Position numbers and translations under genes: made by a program. Under the pieces are notes generated by a model that made no database searches, was not told the origin of the DNA, and saw only the letters and a program-made list of their open reading frames with translations. A stretch of 64,000 bases of DNA from Pelagibius sp048268885 (GTDB lineage: Bacteria; Pseudomonadota; Alphaproteobacteria; Kiloniellales; Kiloniellaceae): the NCBI GenBank assembly GCA_048268885.1, contig JBLWUP010000026.1, positions 12,687 to 76,686 on the forward strand. Reading direction: 5' to 3'. Shown here piece by piece: positions 63,103-64,000 of this stretch. The stretch's first letter is position 1. Each line of letters opens with the position of its first letter.

Positions 63103-63897
63103 ATGGCTCTCGAAGGGGAGGGGGGCTTGCCAAAGGCGGATTTCCGTCTCAGAGGCGACGCACTGGATCCGCTGGCGGCGGTCAAGGTGCTCGCCGTCAT
63201 GTGCCACCCGACTGACGCGCGCAGCCGGGAGGTTCTGCTGCGGCGTATGCCCTCCAAAATCACCATTTCCCGAGAACAGGCGGCCGCCGAGTGGTCCGGC
63301 GACCTGCGGCTGCGGGCCATCTGGGGCGAGTTTCGCGAGCATGGCCGCTGGGCTTGTCTGGCCGGGGCCGTGACCTTGGCCTGCGTTCAGTTGAGAAGCA
63401 TGAAGCAGCGCGGCGACCGGGCCGCCGTCATCGCCCTCGCCGCAAGCATCGCGCGCCAATGGGACCAGGCGGTCGCGCCGGATGCCGCAGGCGCCGGCGA
63501 GACAGCTGCGCCGCCGCGGCGCGAAGCCGACATCCTGCGCGCTTTCCAGCTTTACCGCAGCGTTTCCCACCTCTGGGCGGCACTGGTCTACGGCCGTTTG
63601 AAGCACCGTCAGGATCTGTTGCCCCAGTCGGCGCAAACCCTGCCGAGCTTTCTGGCCTATGGCGAGGAACTCGCCCGTTTGGCCGCCGCGCTGCCATGGC
63701 AGGCGCGGGACCCGGAGCTTGTCGTGGAGCCTGACGCCTTGTGGAGCTTCGTCCTGCCGGAGCGGGTGAAGAAGACGGCGCGGGCGCAGATCGCGCCGCC
63801 GCCGCCCGTGGCTGCTCCGCCCAAGGCCCCTTCGCCCGCCGCCGGCCCTGGGCCGGAAGCCCGACCGGAAGCGGGCCTCTCGACCGACCACCTGTGA
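63103..63897 (+). CDS. Conserved-looking protein of unknown function
   Basis: 264 residues, not recognised. The central part is helical (EHGRWACLAGAVTLACVQL, AFQLYRSVSHLWAALVYGRL) and the last 45 residues are Pro/Ala-rich and disordered. No signal peptide or clear catalytic motif. The reading frame has codon use like its neighbours and an ATG at 63103, so it is probably a real gene. It is convergent with the next, partial gene. Confidence 0.65.
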   Translation: MALEGEGGLPKADFRLRGDALDPLAAVKVLAVMCHPTDARSREVLLRRMPSKITISREQAAAEWSGDLRLRAIWGEFREHGRWACLAGAVTLACVQLRSMKQRGDRAAVIALAASIARQWDQAVAPDAAGAGETAAPPRREADILRAFQLYRSVSHLWAALVYGRLKHRQDLLPQSAQTLPSFLAYGEELARLAAALPWQARDPELVVEPDALWSFVLPERVKKTARAQIAPPPPVAAPPKAPSPAAGPGPEARPEAGLSTDHL

Positions 63898-63921
63898 GGC
63901 GAACAGCCCCTAGCAGCGGTT

Positions 63922-64000
63922 CTAGCCGGATTTGTCGGCCTTGAGGGTGAAGGTGCCCTCGACGTAGCGGATGATGGCTTCGACGGACTCGGGCACGCTC
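63922..64000 (-). CDS. 3' end of an unidentified gene (cut by window edge)
   Basis: Reading minus from the window edge, the frame gives VPESVEAIIRYVEGTFTLK and ends ADKSG with a TAG at 63922-63924. It is protein-like and the frame stays open to the edge. It is too short (26 codons) to name. Confidence 0.55.
   Translation of the reverse strand, partial: SVPESVEAIIRYVEGTFTLKADKSG

Overview
The window is GC-rich, densely coded DNA that looks like an alphaproteobacterium of Rhodospirillales/Kiloniellales type. That placement is an inference from codon and GC use, the XrtA locus and the style of the accessory genes; no 16S or housekeeping marker is present. It is dominated by an exopolysaccharide (EPS) biosynthesis and protein-sorting locus of the exosortase A (XrtA)/PEP-CTERM type.

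1-14.1 kb: a surface-modification island. It holds six members of the 'sugar-transfer associated ATP-grasp' family (one cut by the window edge), two sulfotransferases, a GNAT-like and a FemAB/CelD-like acyltransferase, and a large exported protein with a kelch-like propeller and a lectin-like C-terminal domain. 14.5-20.3 kb: a plus-strand operon of GDP-mannose 6-dehydrogenase (AlgD type, catalytic Cys268), an XrtA-type glycosyltransferase, a glutamine-dependent amidotransferase and a second glycosyltransferase. 20.3-28.4 kb: the regulatory and cargo section, with PrsR/PrsK (sigma-54 activator and kinase), the TPR lipoprotein PrsT, and one PEP-CTERM protein behind a near-consensus -24/-12 promoter.

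28.6-42.8 kb: a methyltransferase, a ThiF-nitroreductase fusion, two PEP-CTERM-associated acyltransferases and the XrtA 'acyl' module (two hydrolases, acyl carrier protein, acyl-CoA ligase, PLP decarboxylase, a cysteine-less asparagine-synthetase-like protein). Two almost identical 139-bp palindromic elements in inverted orientation bracket 33.0-42.7 kb, and each lies exactly in the stop codon of its neighbouring gene. 42.9-51.7 kb: the core XrtA operon on the minus strand: ATPase, DUF3473 deacetylase, FemAB, exosortase A with EpsI domain, amidotransferase 1, nucleotide-sugar dehydrogenase, YdcF-like protein.

52.0-55.5 kb: an HPr-rel-A type trio (PqqD-like, HprK-like kinase, nucleotidyltransferase) behind a cysteine-rich exported protein that may be its substrate. 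56-64 kb: a second deacetylase-like protein, an atypical tRNA gene, an exported trypsin-like protease, a fusion of polysaccharide-export (OPX) domains with an outer-membrane beta-barrel, a SANT/Myb-like repeat protein, a PPP-family phosphatase and two unknown genes.

Together these genes can make activated sugars and uronic acids, assemble and decorate a polymer, pass it through the outer membrane, and couple it to regulated PEP-CTERM protein sorting. No flippase, polymerase, initiating phosphoglycosyl transferase or chain-length kinase is seen, so those parts must lie outside the window.
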